A stretch of 64,000 nt of DNA, from positions 1-64,000 of the forward strand of contig NZ_POUB01000005.1 in NCBI RefSeq assembly GCF_003236335.1, read 5' to 3'. Positions within the stretch are counted from its first letter, which is position 1. Every line of letters starts with the position of its first letter. The notes below the pieces were generated by a model, which was not told where the DNA came from, did not search any database, and saw nothing but the letters and a program-made list of their open reading frames with translations. Position numbers and translations under genes: made by a program. The stretch is from Micromonospora deserti (GTDB lineage Bacteria > Actinomycetota > Actinomycetes > Mycobacteriales > Micromonosporaceae). Below are positions 53,429-62,015 of the stretch, in pieces.

Positions 53429-55585
53429 GTGACGGCGACACAGCGACCGACCCCCGCTGACCCGATGCCGGATACCCAGGCACGGCACCGGGTGTCCAGC
53501 GGTGCCTGCCGAGACCTGCCCCCGGAGTTGGGGCCCGAGGCGATCGGCGTGCTCCAGGGGCGCACGTTCATGTTCTCCGACGCCGCCGGCAACGTGCCGA
53601 AAGGCTCGATCGGCGGTCTCGTCCACGACGACACCCGGTTCATCGACCAGTGGGAACTGACCGTCAACGATGCGCCCCTGATGGTGCTGTCCTCGGGAAC
53701 AGTGGACGCCCACTCCGCGGCGTTCTTCCTGGCCAACCCCGACTTGCCGGACCTGCCGGCGAACCGGGTCGGGGTACGGCGGCAGCGGTTCGTCGGTGAC
53801 GGGCTGTACGAACGCGTCGAGGTGCGCTACTTCGGTATCGAGCCGGTGTCGGTCCGGCTGCGACTGGCGGTCGGGACCGACTTCGCCGACCTGTTCGAGA
53901 TCAAGGAGTCGGTTCGCGACCGCGCTCCGGACATTGTTCGCCGGCATGAGCCCGACGGCTCGGCGGTCGGGTTCGCCTACCGCAACGGCGACTACTCGGC
54001 GATGGTGCGGATCGAGGCCGAGCCGGCCGTGCACCGCTTCGACGGGAACGCGCTGGTCTGGGATCTCCACCTCGAGCGGGGGCAGCAGTGGGGCTGCCAG
54101 GTGTGGGTCCCGTTGCGCTGCGGCCAGGAAAGCTACCGGCCTTCCGCTCGCGAGTTCGGGCACGTGTTCGACCACGGGCCGGACGATCCGTCGACCCGGT
54201 GGGCGGCGGACAAGCCGCACCTGGAGACCGGCGTGGACCTGCTGCGCGACGTCTACCACAAGTCGGCGGTCGACCTGGTGTCGATGCGCATCGAGAAGAA
54301 GATACGCGGCGAGCCGGTGGTGCTGCTCGCCGCGGGCCTGCCCTGGTTCATGACGGCGTTCGGCCGGGACACGCTGATCACCGCCTACCAGACCATGAGC
54401 TGCGGTCCCGAGGTCGCCCGCGGCGCCCTGATCGTGTTGGCCTCGCACCAGGCGGAGACCCTCGACGACTTCACCGACCGGGAACCGGGCAAGATTTTCC
54501 ATGAGTACCGCGCAGGTGAGCTGACCCAGCTCGGCATCAAGCCCTACTGCCCCTACTACGGCGGCGTCGACACCACGGCGCTGTGGCTGATCCTGCTGTC
54601 GGAGTACTGGCGGTGGACCGGCGACGACGAGTTCGCGTGCCGGCTGCGCGACAACGCCGACGCCGCCCTGCGCTGGATCGACCACTACGGCGACCGCGAC
54701 GGGGACGGCTACGTCGAATACGCCACCCGCTCCGTCCAAGGCCTGGGTAACCAGTGCTGGCGGGACTCCCCGGACGGCGTGCAGTTCGCCGACGGCACCA
54801 TCCCGGTGCTGCCGATCGCCACCTCCGAAACGCAGGGCTACACCTACGACGCGAAACTGCGTGCGGCGGAACTCGCCGACGGCCCGTGGCAGCGACCCGA
54901 CCTGGCCCGACGGCTGCGGGCGGAGGCAGCCCGGCTGCGCGAGCAGTTCAACCGGGACTACTGGATTCCTGATCGGGGTGGCTACTACGCCGTCGGCCTC
55001 GACGGCGACAAGCGCCGCATCGACTCGATGACGTCGAACATGGGTCACCTGCTGTGGAGCGGCATCGTGCCGCAGGACCGCGCCGGCCAGGTGGCGGCGC
55101 ACCTCGTGTCCGACGAGATGTTCTCCGGCTGGGGGGTGCGTACGCTGTCCACCGCCGATGTCGGCTACAACCCCATCGGATACCACGTGGGCACCGTGTG
55201 GCCGCACGACAACTCGATCATCGCCGCCGGGCTGGCCCGCTACGGCTACCGGGACGAGGCCAACCGCATCGCCCTGGCCATGCTGCACGCGGCCGCCTAC
55301 TCCGAGCACCGGCTGCCGGAGGCGTTCTCCGGCTACGACCGGTCCTTCGGCCGTGAGCCCGTGCCGTACCCCACCGCGTGCAATCCGCAGGCGTGGGCCA
55401 GTGGAGCCCCCCTGCTGTTCCTGCGCACCATGCTCGGCCTACGGCCACGCGGTGGCGCACTGCACGTCGACGCTTGGATACCCGCCGAACTCGGTCGGAT
55501 CCGCCTGAGGAACGTCGCGGCCTTCGGTCGACGGTGGAACGTCGACGCGGCCGGCACCAGGTCCTCCGTCCGGCTCGTCTGGTGA
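53429..55585 (+). CDS. Glycogen-debranching-type amylo-alpha-1,6-glucosidase
   Basis: The protein of 718 aa has an N-terminal GDE_N_bis domain (about 30-220; GVLQGRTFMFSDAAGNVPKG, HDDTRFIDQWEL) and a C-terminal alpha/alpha six-barrel glycosidase domain (about 270-700; PWFMTAFGRDTLITAYQT, DREPGKIFHEYRAGE, CWRDSPDG, TVWPHDNSIIAAGLARYG). These are hallmarks of bacterial debranching-enzyme-like GDE/GH15-related proteins, which hydrolyse alpha-1,6 branches or small alpha-glucans. GTG 53429 was chosen from GGGGAGG 5 nt upstream. No signal peptide is present, so it is cytosolic. The kinase/aldolase pair follows after 125 bp. Confidence 0.88.
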   Translation: MTATQRPTPADPMPDTQARHRVSSGACRDLPPELGPEAIGVLQGRTFMFSDAAGNVPKGSIGGLVHDDTRFIDQWELTVNDAPLMVLSSGTVDAHSAAFFLANPDLPDLPANRVGVRRQRFVGDGLYERVEVRYFGIEPVSVRLRLAVGTDFADLFEIKESVRDRAPDIVRRHEPDGSAVGFAYRNGDYSAMVRIEAEPAVHRFDGNALVWDLHLERGQQWGCQVWVPLRCGQESYRPSAREFGHVFDHGPDDPSTRWAADKPHLETGVDLLRDVYHKSAVDLVSMRIEKKIRGEPVVLLAAGLPWFMTAFGRDTLITAYQTMSCGPEVARGALIVLASHQAETLDDFTDREPGKIFHEYRAGELTQLGIKPYCPYYGGVDTTALWLILLSEYWRWTGDDEFACRLRDNADAALRWIDHYGDRDGDGYVEYATRSVQGLGNQCWRDSPDGVQFADGTIPVLPIATSETQGYTYDAKLRAAELADGPWQRPDLARRLRAEAARLREQFNRDYWIPDRGGYYAVGLDGDKRRIDSMTSNMGHLLWSGIVPQDRAGQVAAHLVSDEMFSGWGVRTLSTADVGYNPIGYHVGTVWPHDNSIIAAGLARYGYRDEANRIALAMLHAAAYSEHRLPEAFSGYDRSFGREPVPYPTACNPQAWASGAPLLFLRTMLGLRPRGGALHVDAWIPAELGRIRLRNVAAFGRRWNVDAAGTRSSVRLVW

Positions 55586-55632
55586 TTTGTCGGGCGCACC
55601 GAGTTCGTCACGGGTTGCCATGACCGACGCCG

Positions 55633-55643
55633 CCGTATTACGG
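55633..55643. promoter_or_regulatory. Short palindrome upstream of the kinase-aldolase operon
   Basis: CCGTATTACGG is a perfect 11-bp palindrome 67 bp upstream of the kinase start. It shares ATTACGG with the 32343 element, possibly by chance. A possible operator. Confidence 0.35.
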
Positions 55644-55710
55644 TCCAGGCCGATACGCCAGCGGTGGGGAGGGTCATGCGATATCCCGACACGGCGGGTA
55701 CGGGCGCGGC

Positions 55711-56643
55711 ATGATCGTCACGGTCACGCTGAACCCCGCGCTCGACATCACCCACACCGTCGCGTCGCTGGTGCCGCACACCAGCCACCGGGTCGCCGAG
55801 GTCGGCATCCAGGCCGGCGGCAAGGGCGTCAACGTCGCCCGCGTCCTGCACACGCTGCGGCTGCCCACGGTCGCCGTGGCGTTCCGCGGCGGCCTTACCG
55901 GCGCCGCCATCCAGGCCGACCTCGACCGGCACGGCATCGCCCACCGGTTGATCGACACCGCGGGGGAGAGTCGGCGGACGTTCACCATCGTCGACGTCGG
56001 CAGCGGCGACGCCACCGTCCTGAACGAGGCCGGCCCGGCCGTGACGAGCGACGAGTGGCACGCGCTGCGCGGGGAGGTGCACCGCCTGCTCGCCGACGCG
56101 TCGGTGCTCGTGCTCTCCGGCAGCCTGCCGCCGCAGCTGCCCGACGCCGCGTACGCCGAGCTGACGGTCGCCGCCGCGCGAGCCGGCGTACCGGTGATCC
56201 TGGACGCCGCCGGGCCCGCACTGCGAGCCGGCGTCGCGGCGGGACCCGACGTGGTCAAGCCCAACGCCGCCGAGCTCGCCGACGTCACCGGTCTGCCCGA
56301 CCCGCTCGCCGCCGCCGAAGCGCTCCACGCGGCGGGGGCGCGGGCGGTGGTCGCCTCACTGGGTCCGGACGGCCTGCTCGCCGTCACCCCCGACGGCACC
56401 TTCCGGGCCGGACCGCCGGCGTCCCTGGCCGGCAACCCGACCGGCGCCGGGGACTCGGTCGTCGCCGCGATCGCGGCCGGCATCCACACCGGCACGTCGT
56501 GGCCGCACCGGCTGTCGGAGGCCGTGGCCCTCTCCGCCGCGACGGTACGGGCACCCCGGGCGGGGCACTTCGACGCCGACACCTACCACCGGCTCGCCCG
56601 CGGACGGGTCGGGTCGCTCGCGCCGACCACCGACACCAGCTGA
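55711..56643 (+). CDS. 1-phosphofructokinase/tagatose-6-phosphate-kinase-type PfkB kinase
   Basis: The protein of 310 aa belongs to the hexose-phosphate kinase branch of the PfkB family (FruK/LacC/PfkB). It has MIVTVTLNPALDITHTV at the N-terminus, the QAGGKGVNVARVL substrate loop, LSGSLPP, VVKPNAAELA and the C-terminal GNPTGAGDSVVAA with the catalytic Asp. These favour fructose 1-phosphate, fructose 6-phosphate or tagatose 6-phosphate as substrate. The class II aldolase follows 18 nt later, matching a kinase-then-cleavage pair. Confidence 0.88.
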   Translation: MIVTVTLNPALDITHTVASLVPHTSHRVAEVGIQAGGKGVNVARVLHTLRLPTVAVAFRGGLTGAAIQADLDRHGIAHRLIDTAGESRRTFTIVDVGSGDATVLNEAGPAVTSDEWHALRGEVHRLLADASVLVLSGSLPPQLPDAAYAELTVAAARAGVPVILDAAGPALRAGVAAGPDVVKPNAAELADVTGLPDPLAAAEALHAAGARAVVASLGPDGLLAVTPDGTFRAGPPASLAGNPTGAGDSVVAAIAAGIHTGTSWPHRLSEAVALSAATVRAPRAGHFDADTYHRLARGRVGSLAPTTDTS

Positions 56644-56661
56644 CCACCCGGGAGTCCATCC

Positions 56662-57531
56662 GTGCCCCTGTCATCCACCGCCGACCTCGTGGCGCGGGCC
56701 GCCACGAGCGGTCACGCGGCCGTCGCCTTCAACGTCATCACGCTCGAACACGCCGAGGCCATCGTGGCCGGGGCGGAACGGGTGGGCGTTCCCGCCATCC
56801 TCCAGATCAGCGAGAACGCCGTGAAGTACCACAGCGGACGTGTCCTGCCGATCGCCCGGGCGGCCGCCGAGCTGGCCCGGGCCGCCGCGGTCGACGTCTC
56901 GCTGCACCTGGACCACGTGCGGGACGAGGGGCTGCTGCGCCAGGCCGCCGACGCCGGGGTGAGCTCGGTGATGTACGACGCGGCGGGGCTGCCCTACGGG
57001 GCCAACGTGGCCGCCACCCGGCGGGCCGCCGACTGGGCCCACCAGCGGGGACTGTGGCTGGAGGCGGAGCTGGGCCGGGTCGGCGGCAAGGATGGTGAGG
57101 CGCCGCTGGACGCCCACGCGCCGCAGGCGCGCACCGACCCGGAGCAGGCGTCGACGTACGTCGCGGCGACACGGGTGGACGCCCTGGCCGTGGCGGTCGG
57201 CAGCAGACACGCCATGACCACCCGCACGGCGGCCCTCGACCACGCGCTGATCGCCGAGCTCCGCGACGCCGTCGCCGTGCCGCTGGTGCTGCACGGCTCG
57301 TCCGGGGTGTCCGACGACGAACTCGTCCGGGCGGCGGCCGGTGGAATCGCCAAGATCAACATTGGTACGGCGCTGAACGTCGCGTTCACCACGGCGGTGC
57401 GGGCTCGCCTCGCCGACGACCGCCTCGCCGACCCGCGTGCGTACCTGTCCGTCGGGCGGGCCGCGATGGCCGACGCCGTCGCGCACTTCCTCCGGCTCCT
57501 CGCCGCGAGCCAGCCCATCACACCCAGTTGA
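56662..57531 (+). CDS. Class II fructose/tagatose-bisphosphate aldolase
   Basis: The protein of 289 aa is a zinc-dependent ketose-bisphosphate aldolase (GatY/KbaY/Fba family), splitting a ketose bisphosphate into dihydroxyacetone phosphate and an aldehyde. Visible are AAVAFNVITLEHAEAI, the LHLDHVRDE metal/catalytic block, SSVMYDAAGLPY, LEAELGRVGGKDGE, VGSRHAM (His ligand) and LHGSSGVSD. GTG 56662 follows GGGAG. With the upstream kinase it forms a two-gene operon for tagatose- or fructose-type sugar phosphates. Confidence 0.9.
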   Translation: MPLSSTADLVARAATSGHAAVAFNVITLEHAEAIVAGAERVGVPAILQISENAVKYHSGRVLPIARAAAELARAAAVDVSLHLDHVRDEGLLRQAADAGVSSVMYDAAGLPYGANVAATRRAADWAHQRGLWLEAELGRVGGKDGEAPLDAHAPQARTDPEQASTYVAATRVDALAVAVGSRHAMTTRTAALDHALIAELRDAVAVPLVLHGSSGVSDDELVRAAAGGIAKINIGTALNVAFTTAVRARLADDRLADPRAYLSVGRAAMADAVAHFLRLLAASQPITPS

Positions 57532-57708
57532 CGTGCCCCGCGTGGGTCTGACGCTCGGCCTCCGCGATCGGCGCCGCCCGGGCCCGGAATGTCGGCTGTG
57601 GACGGTCGCCGTACCCTGCCCGGCCGTTCAGCCGCCCGGTACGGCATGCTGGCACGCGCCGACCGGTCGACGTCGGTCGGGCACACGGGGAGCCGACGGA
57701 GGAGTGTC

Positions 57709-58974
57709 ATGGGGCGGGTCGAGGTAAGCAGGCGGACGTTCGGCAAGCTGGTCGGTGCCACCGGCGCGGGGGCTCTGACCGGCGGGATCCTGATCGGGTC
57801 GCCCGGCCTGGCGGCGCCGACCTGGCGGGTCACCGGCACGACGGCGGCCTCGCTTCAGCCCTTCGACGACACCATGCGCAGCTTCATGCAGGCCCGCAAC
57901 ATCTCCGCCGGTCAACTGGCGGTCACCTACCAGGGCCGGCTGGTGCTGGCCCGCGCCTACACCTACAGCGACGATCCGGGGCTCACCGTCCAGCCCACCT
58001 CGCTGTTCCGGGTGGCCAGCATCTCCAAGTCGGTCACCGCCGCCGCGCTGGCCACGCTGGCCCAGGACGGCAAGCTCAGCCTCGGTACGCCGGTCACCTC
58101 GCTGGTCAACCTTGTCCCGCCGCAGGGGCAGCAGCTCGACCCGCGGATGCCCCAGGTGACCCTGTGGCGGTTGCTGCAACACACCGGCGGCTGGGACCGC
58201 ACCCTCTCCGGCGACCCGATGTTCATGGACCGGACCATCTCCCGGGCGCTCGGCGTGCCGATGGAGCTGCACCTCGCCGACGTGGTCCGCTACATGTCCG
58301 GGCGCCCACTCGACTTCGCCCCGGGGACGCGGGTTGCGTACAGCAACTACGGGTACGGGCTGGCCAGGCAGGTCATCGAGAAGGTGAGCGGGCTGTCGTA
58401 CGCCTCGTACGTGCAGCAGCGCCTCCTGGCGCCGCTCGGCATCACCCGGATGAAGCTGGCCTGGAGCATCGCCCCGCTCAGTGGCGAGGTGCCGTACCGG
58501 TCCCGGTACACCGGCCCGACGGTGCTGAACGAGACCGGGAGTACCGTCCCGGCGCCGTACGGCACGTTCAGCATGCGCGTGCAGGAGGGGAACGGCCGAT
58601 GGGCCGCCTCCGCCGTCGACCTGGTCCGCTGGGCGTCGGCCTTCGACGCCGCGGGAGCGGTGTTCAACAGCACGTCGCTGAGCCGGATCTTCGCGGTACC
58701 GGAGACCGGGGTGAACCCGAACGGCTGGTACTACGGCCTCGGCTGGCAGGTACGGCCGGTCAGCGGAGGCCGCAACACCTGGCACACCGGCAGCCTGCCC
58801 GGGAACTACTCCCTGCTGGTCCGCGGCTCGAACGGGCTGAGCTTCGCCGCCCTGTTCAACCAGCGCGACGATCCCTCCGGCCTGAGCTACTCCACCATCG
58901 ATCCGGAACTCTGGTCCGCCGCCGGTCGGGTGACCAGCTGGCCCGGCCACAACCTCTTCCCCAACTACTTCTGA
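57709..58974 (+). CDS. Tat-exported serine hydrolase (beta-lactamase/esterase class C family)
   Basis: The protein of 421 aa carries a twin-arginine signal (VEVSRRTFGKLVGATG) and a beta-lactamase-fold domain. The catalytic S-x-x-K is Ser104-Lys107 (ASISKSV), the Y-x-N is Tyr211-Asn213 (YSNYGYGL) and the third box is HTG at His359 (WHTGSLPG). This family includes esterases, D-alanyl peptidases and class C beta-lactamases; resistance activity cannot be inferred. ATG 57709 follows GGAGGAG. The longer frame upstream is non-signal sequence. It is monocistronic and followed by a hairpin. Confidence 0.92.
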   Translation: MGRVEVSRRTFGKLVGATGAGALTGGILIGSPGLAAPTWRVTGTTAASLQPFDDTMRSFMQARNISAGQLAVTYQGRLVLARAYTYSDDPGLTVQPTSLFRVASISKSVTAAALATLAQDGKLSLGTPVTSLVNLVPPQGQQLDPRMPQVTLWRLLQHTGGWDRTLSGDPMFMDRTISRALGVPMELHLADVVRYMSGRPLDFAPGTRVAYSNYGYGLARQVIEKVSGLSYASYVQQRLLAPLGITRMKLAWSIAPLSGEVPYRSRYTGPTVLNETGSTVPAPYGTFSMRVQEGNGRWAASAVDLVRWASAFDAAGAVFNSTSLSRIFAVPETGVNPNGWYYGLGWQVRPVSGGRNTWHTGSLPGNYSLLVRGSNGLSFAALFNQRDDPSGLSYSTIDPELWSAAGRVTSWPGHNLFPNYF

Positions 58975-59004
58975 CCTGCGGCCGGTTCCGGCCCGCCGCC
59001 ACCC

Positions 59005-59039
59005 GATGAGCCGCCCGCCGTGCAGGCGGTCGGCTCATC
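59005..59039. terminator. Hairpin after the serine hydrolase gene
   Basis: GATGAGCCG (59005-59013) pairs with CGGCTCATC (59031-59039), extended by an inner CCGCC/GGCGG stem, 31 nt after the stop. Confidence 0.75.
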
Positions 59040-59115
59040 CCGCGCGACGGCCTGGCGCTGGAGGGACGGGCTGAAGCCCGGCTGTGCGTCCTCGGTGGCG
59101 ATGTGTGGCCGGTGG

Positions 59116-59448
59116 TCAGCGGCGGTCGGGGACAGACATCTCACCGAGTTCGGACCAGTCGTCCTGCGGGATCGTCGCGTTGACGATGCGGGGCGTCGCG
59201 GCCAGGTGCGGCGGCAGGGTCCGCTGCGCGGTCCTGAAGTGCGCGGACTGGACGTGCGCCGCGCCGGCGTCGGCGTCCCGGAACGCCTCGACCAGCACGT
59301 ACTCCGTCGGGTCGTCGAGGCTGCGGGACCAGTCGAACCACAGGCAGCCCGGCTCCGCCCGGGTGGCCCGGGTGAACTCGGCGGCGATCTCGGGCCACCG
59401 GTCGGCGTGCTCGGGCAGCACCCGGAACTTGGCGGTAATGAAGATCAT
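59116..59448 (-). CDS. Antibiotic biosynthesis monooxygenase (ABM) domain protein
   Basis: This small protein of 110 aa has a ferredoxin-like dimeric alpha/beta-barrel fold: MIFITAKFRVLPEHADRW, then EPGCLWFDWSRSLDDPTEYV, LVEAFRDADAGAAHVQSAHF. The family oxidises small aromatic or quinone-like compounds without a cofactor, or degrades haem; many members are simple detoxification proteins. The start is ATG 59446-59448, with GGGAGA upstream. It lies 148 bp downstream of the WYL regulator gene on the same strand. Confidence 0.85.
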   Translation of the reverse strand: MIFITAKFRVLPEHADRWPEIAAEFTRATRAEPGCLWFDWSRSLDDPTEYVLVEAFRDADAGAAHVQSAHFRTAQRTLPPHLAATPRIVNATIPQDDWSELGEMSVPDRR

Positions 59449-59596
59449 TCGTGGTCTCCCATTCATGGGGCTGCCCCGCGTCCGGGGGTGGTGGCTGGCC
59501 GGGTCGCCGGGGAGCGGCTCAACCAGCCTGGATCGAGACGGTCAGGCCGTCGACGACGCAGGGCCGGCCCCGTCCACCGTATACGCCCCGCGGCGA

Positions 59597-60541
59597 TCAG
59601 GTGGCGCGGCGGCACCGCTCGCCGAGGTCACGGATCGCCGCGACGAGTTCGGGCGGTTCGGTCACGGCGAAGTCGACGCCGACCGAGGTGACCATCCAGG
59701 CCAGAGCCGCGGGTGATTCGGCGCCGAGGTGCAGCAGGCAGGTTCGGTCGTCGACGGGCTCCACGGCGCCCATCCCCGGCCACACCAGGTCGGCCACCCG
59801 CTCGGCCGGCTGGTGCAGGGTGACACTCGCCCGTACGCTCCACGGTCCGGTGGACAGCTGCCGTGACAGGTACGCGGTCACGTCGCCGTCGGGCGGATCC
59901 CTGGGCGCGAATCGCGGCCCGGTCGGCGTGCGGGTTCGCAGTCGGTCGACGCGGAAGGTGCGCCAGTTGTCCCTGCCGGTGTCCCAGGCGACGAGGTACC
60001 AGTGCCGGCCCCAGTTGACCAGGGTGTGCGGTTCGACGTCGCGTACCGTCTCGGTGCCGTGGTGGCTGGTGTAGTCGAACCGTAGCCGCTCACGTCGGCC
60101 CTTGGCCTCGGAGATCGTGAGCAGGACGTCCGGGTCGATCCGTGGACCGTTGGCGGCGGCCCGGACGGTGGCCTGCTGCAGGGTGGTGACCCGGTGCCGC
60201 AGCCGGGACGGCAGCACCTGCTCCAGCTTGCCCAGCGCGCGCAGCGAGGTCTCCTCGATGCCGGCCACCGAGCTGGCCGTGGCGGTGCGCAGCCCGATGG
60301 CGACCGCGACCGCCTCGTCGTCGTCGAGCAGCAGCGGTGGCAGGGCCGCGCCGGCGCCCAGCCGATATCCGGGGCTGCCCTTCGTCGCGTTGACCGGGTA
60401 GCCCAGCTCGCGCAGCCGGTCAACGTCGCGGCGCACGGTACGGGGGGTCACGCCGAGCCGTTCGGCGAGCTCGGCGCCGGACCAGTGCCGGTGGGTCTGC
60501 AACAGGGACAGCAGTTTCAGCAGCCGAGCCGAGGTGCCCAC
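59597..60541 (-). CDS. YafY/PafC-type transcriptional regulator (HTH + WYL domain)
   Basis: The protein of 314 aa has an N-terminal winged helix (about 5-60; SGAELAERLGVTPRTVRRDV) and a WYL effector domain (about 140-215; RHWYLVAWDTGRDNWRTFRV), followed by a WCX-type C-terminal extension. Such regulators often sense small molecules or single-stranded nucleic acid and repress a divergent gene. GTG 60539-60541 is the start. It is divergent from the epoxide hydrolase gene across a perfect inverted repeat, which is probably its operator. Confidence 0.92.
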   Translation of the reverse strand: MGTSARLLKLLSLLQTHRHWSGAELAERLGVTPRTVRRDVDRLRELGYPVNATKGSPGYRLGAGAALPPLLLDDDEAVAVAIGLRTATASSVAGIEETSLRALGKLEQVLPSRLRHRVTTLQQATVRAAANGPRIDPDVLLTISEAKGRRERLRFDYTSHHGTETVRDVEPHTLVNWGRHWYLVAWDTGRDNWRTFRVDRLRTRTPTGPRFAPRDPPDGDVTAYLSRQLSTGPWSVRASVTLHQPAERVADLVWPGMGAVEPVDDRTCLLHLGAESPAALAWMVTSVGVDFAVTEPPELVAAIRDLGERCRRAT

Positions 60542-60561
60542 GGCATAAGGATGCCAGGTCG

Positions 60562-60595
60562 GTTAGGAACATCCCTGACCTAAGCCGTTCCTAAC
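60562..60595. promoter_or_regulatory. Inverted-repeat operator between the WYL regulator and epoxide hydrolase genes
   Basis: GTTAGGAAC (60562-60570) and GTTCCTAAC (60587-60595) are a perfect 9-bp inverted repeat with a 16-nt spacer holding further TTAGG/CCTAA-like pieces. The gap between the genes is only about 63 bp, so the site must overlap both promoters; its right arm directly abuts the first possible start (GTG 60596). Confidence 0.8.
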
Positions 60596-60604
60596 GTGAC
60601 CGCC

Positions 60605-61801
60605 ATGACGAATTCGACGTGTGGCGTCCGCCCCTTCCGCATCGACATCCCGCAGGAGCAGATGGACGATCTGGCCCGCCGGCTGGCCGCCACCCGCTGG
60701 CCGGTGCTGCCCGAGGTCGGCTGGAGCCGCGGCGTGCCGGTGGCCCGCCTGAAGGACCTGGCCGAGTACTGGCGGACCGGCTACGACTGGCGGGCCCACG
60801 AGGCGGCGCTGAACAGGATCCCCCAGTACGTCACCGAGGTCGACGGGCAGCGGCTCCACTTCCTGCACGTACGCTCACCCGAGCCGGACGCGACCCCGCT
60901 GATGCTGCTGCACGGCTGGCCGAGCTCGTTCCTGGAGTTCCTCGACGTCATCGACCCGCTGACCGACCCACGTGCGCACGGCGGCGACCCGGCCGACGCG
61001 TTCCACCTGGTCATCCCGTCGCTGCCCGGGTTCGGGTTCTCCGCACCACTGGCCGAGCCCGGCTGGGGCAGCGAGACGATGGCCGCCGCGCTGGCGCAGC
61101 TCATGGCCCGGCTCGGCTACCAGCGGTACGGGGTGCAGGGCGGCGACACCGGCGCGTACGTCGCTCCCGCCATCGGTCGCCAGGCCCCGGACCGCGTGGT
61201 CGGCGTCCACGTCAACGCGCTGGTCACCTACCCGATTGGCGTGGACGGCGAACGGGACGGGCTCACCGACGCCGAGCTGCGGCGTCTGGGCGCGATGGAG
61301 GGCTACAACGACGGGTACCTCCAGATCCAGGCCAAGTCGCCGCACACGCTGGCGTACGGGCTGCACGACTCACCCGCCGCGCAACTGGCGTGGATCGTCG
61401 AGATATACCACCGCCTCACCGACCACCCCGCCGACGCGGACTTCGGCATCGACCGGGACCGGCTGCTGACCAACGCCACCCTGTACTGGCTGACCGGCAC
61501 CGGTGGATCCTCCGCTCAGGTCTACTACGAGGACATCACCGCGAACGCGTGGGGCGACGAGACGGGCCAGTGGGACGACGGCGGCACCGGGTCCGGCGGC
61601 TGGGCACCAACCGCCCGCGGAACCGTCCCCACCGGCGTGCTGGTGTCGACCGCCAAGGACATCACGATCCGGCGCTTCGCCGAGCGCGAGCACACCGTGG
61701 TGCACTGGGCGGAGTACGACCGGGGCGGGCACTTCTTCGCCACCGAGCAGCCCCAGCTGTTCACCGGCGACGTGCGCGACTTCTTCCGGAAGGTCCGCTG
61801 A
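60605..61801 (+). CDS. Epoxide hydrolase (EHN plus alpha/beta-hydrolase fold)
   Basis: The protein of 398 aa has an N-terminal EHN lid domain (about 5-110; [20 protein letters not shown]) and an alpha/beta hydrolase with the oxyanion-hole HGWP motif ([10 protein letters not shown]), the nucleophile Asp181 in GGDTGAY and His376 in GGHFFA. It opens epoxides to diols and probably detoxifies them. Two starts are possible: GTG 60596, which abuts the operator, and ATG 60605. Expression is probably controlled by the divergent WYL regulator. Confidence 0.92.
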   Translation: MTNSTCGVRPFRIDIPQEQMDDLARRLAATRWPVLPEVGWSRGVPVARLKDLAEYWRTGYDWRAHEAALNRIPQYVTEVDGQRLHFLHVRSPEPDATPLMLLHGWPSSFLEFLDVIDPLTDPRAHGGDPADAFHLVIPSLPGFGFSAPLAEPGWGSETMAAALAQLMARLGYQRYGVQGGDTGAYVAPAIGRQAPDRVVGVHVNALVTYPIGVDGERDGLTDAELRRLGAMEGYNDGYLQIQAKSPHTLAYGLHDSPAAQLAWIVEIYHRLTDHPADADFGIDRDRLLTNATLYWLTGTGGSSAQVYYEDITANAWGDETGQWDDGGTGSGGWAPTARGTVPTGVLVSTAKDITIRRFAEREHTVVHWAEYDRGGHFFATEQPQLFTGDVRDFFRKVR

Positions 61802-61806
61802 GGTGG

Positions 61807-61859
61807 GCGCCCGCCGGCAGGCTTCGCCGCCCCGACCGAGGTGCTCGGCCGGCGGGCGC
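61807..61859. terminator. Long-stem hairpin after the epoxide hydrolase gene
   Basis: GCGCCCGCCGGC (61807-61818) pairs perfectly with GCCGGCGGGCGC (61848-61859) over 12 bp, starting 6 nt after the stop. It overlaps the possible winged-helix remnant. Confidence 0.6.
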
Positions 61860-61910
61860 TCAACCGGGCCACCCTGCACCGCCACCAGCTCCTGGGCGCG
61901 GCACGGCCGT
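61820..61910 (+). pseudogene. Possible N-terminal remnant of a winged-helix DNA-binding (AlkX/PF06224-like) protein
   Basis: The plus-strand peptide EVLGRRALNRATLHRHQLLG resembles the start of actinomycete winged-helix DNA-binding domain proteins (VLxxRALNRATLxRQxLL). The sequence after it becomes low-complexity Ala/Gly/Pro, and the family core is missing. A relic is possible but the evidence is short. Confidence 0.3.
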
Positions 61911-62015
61911 ATGCGTTTCCGGCAGCCCGGGGCGCCACCGCTCCGGGGCCCGGCCCCGGTGGGCCGGCTGTGGCCGCCGCCCGGGCCCTCGGCGAGCGTG
62001 CGGCACGGGCCCTGC

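Noticed and set aside
53136-53483. Minus-strand protein-like stretch (ANAWLAEPFADYPRRP)
   Set aside because: It is suggestive of a gene scrap, but no start, boundary or family could be supported.
57709-58974. Calling the serine hydrolase an antibiotic-resistance beta-lactamase
   Set aside because: The SxxK/YxN/HTG set is shared by esterases and D-alanyl peptidases; nothing in the sequence indicates drug resistance.
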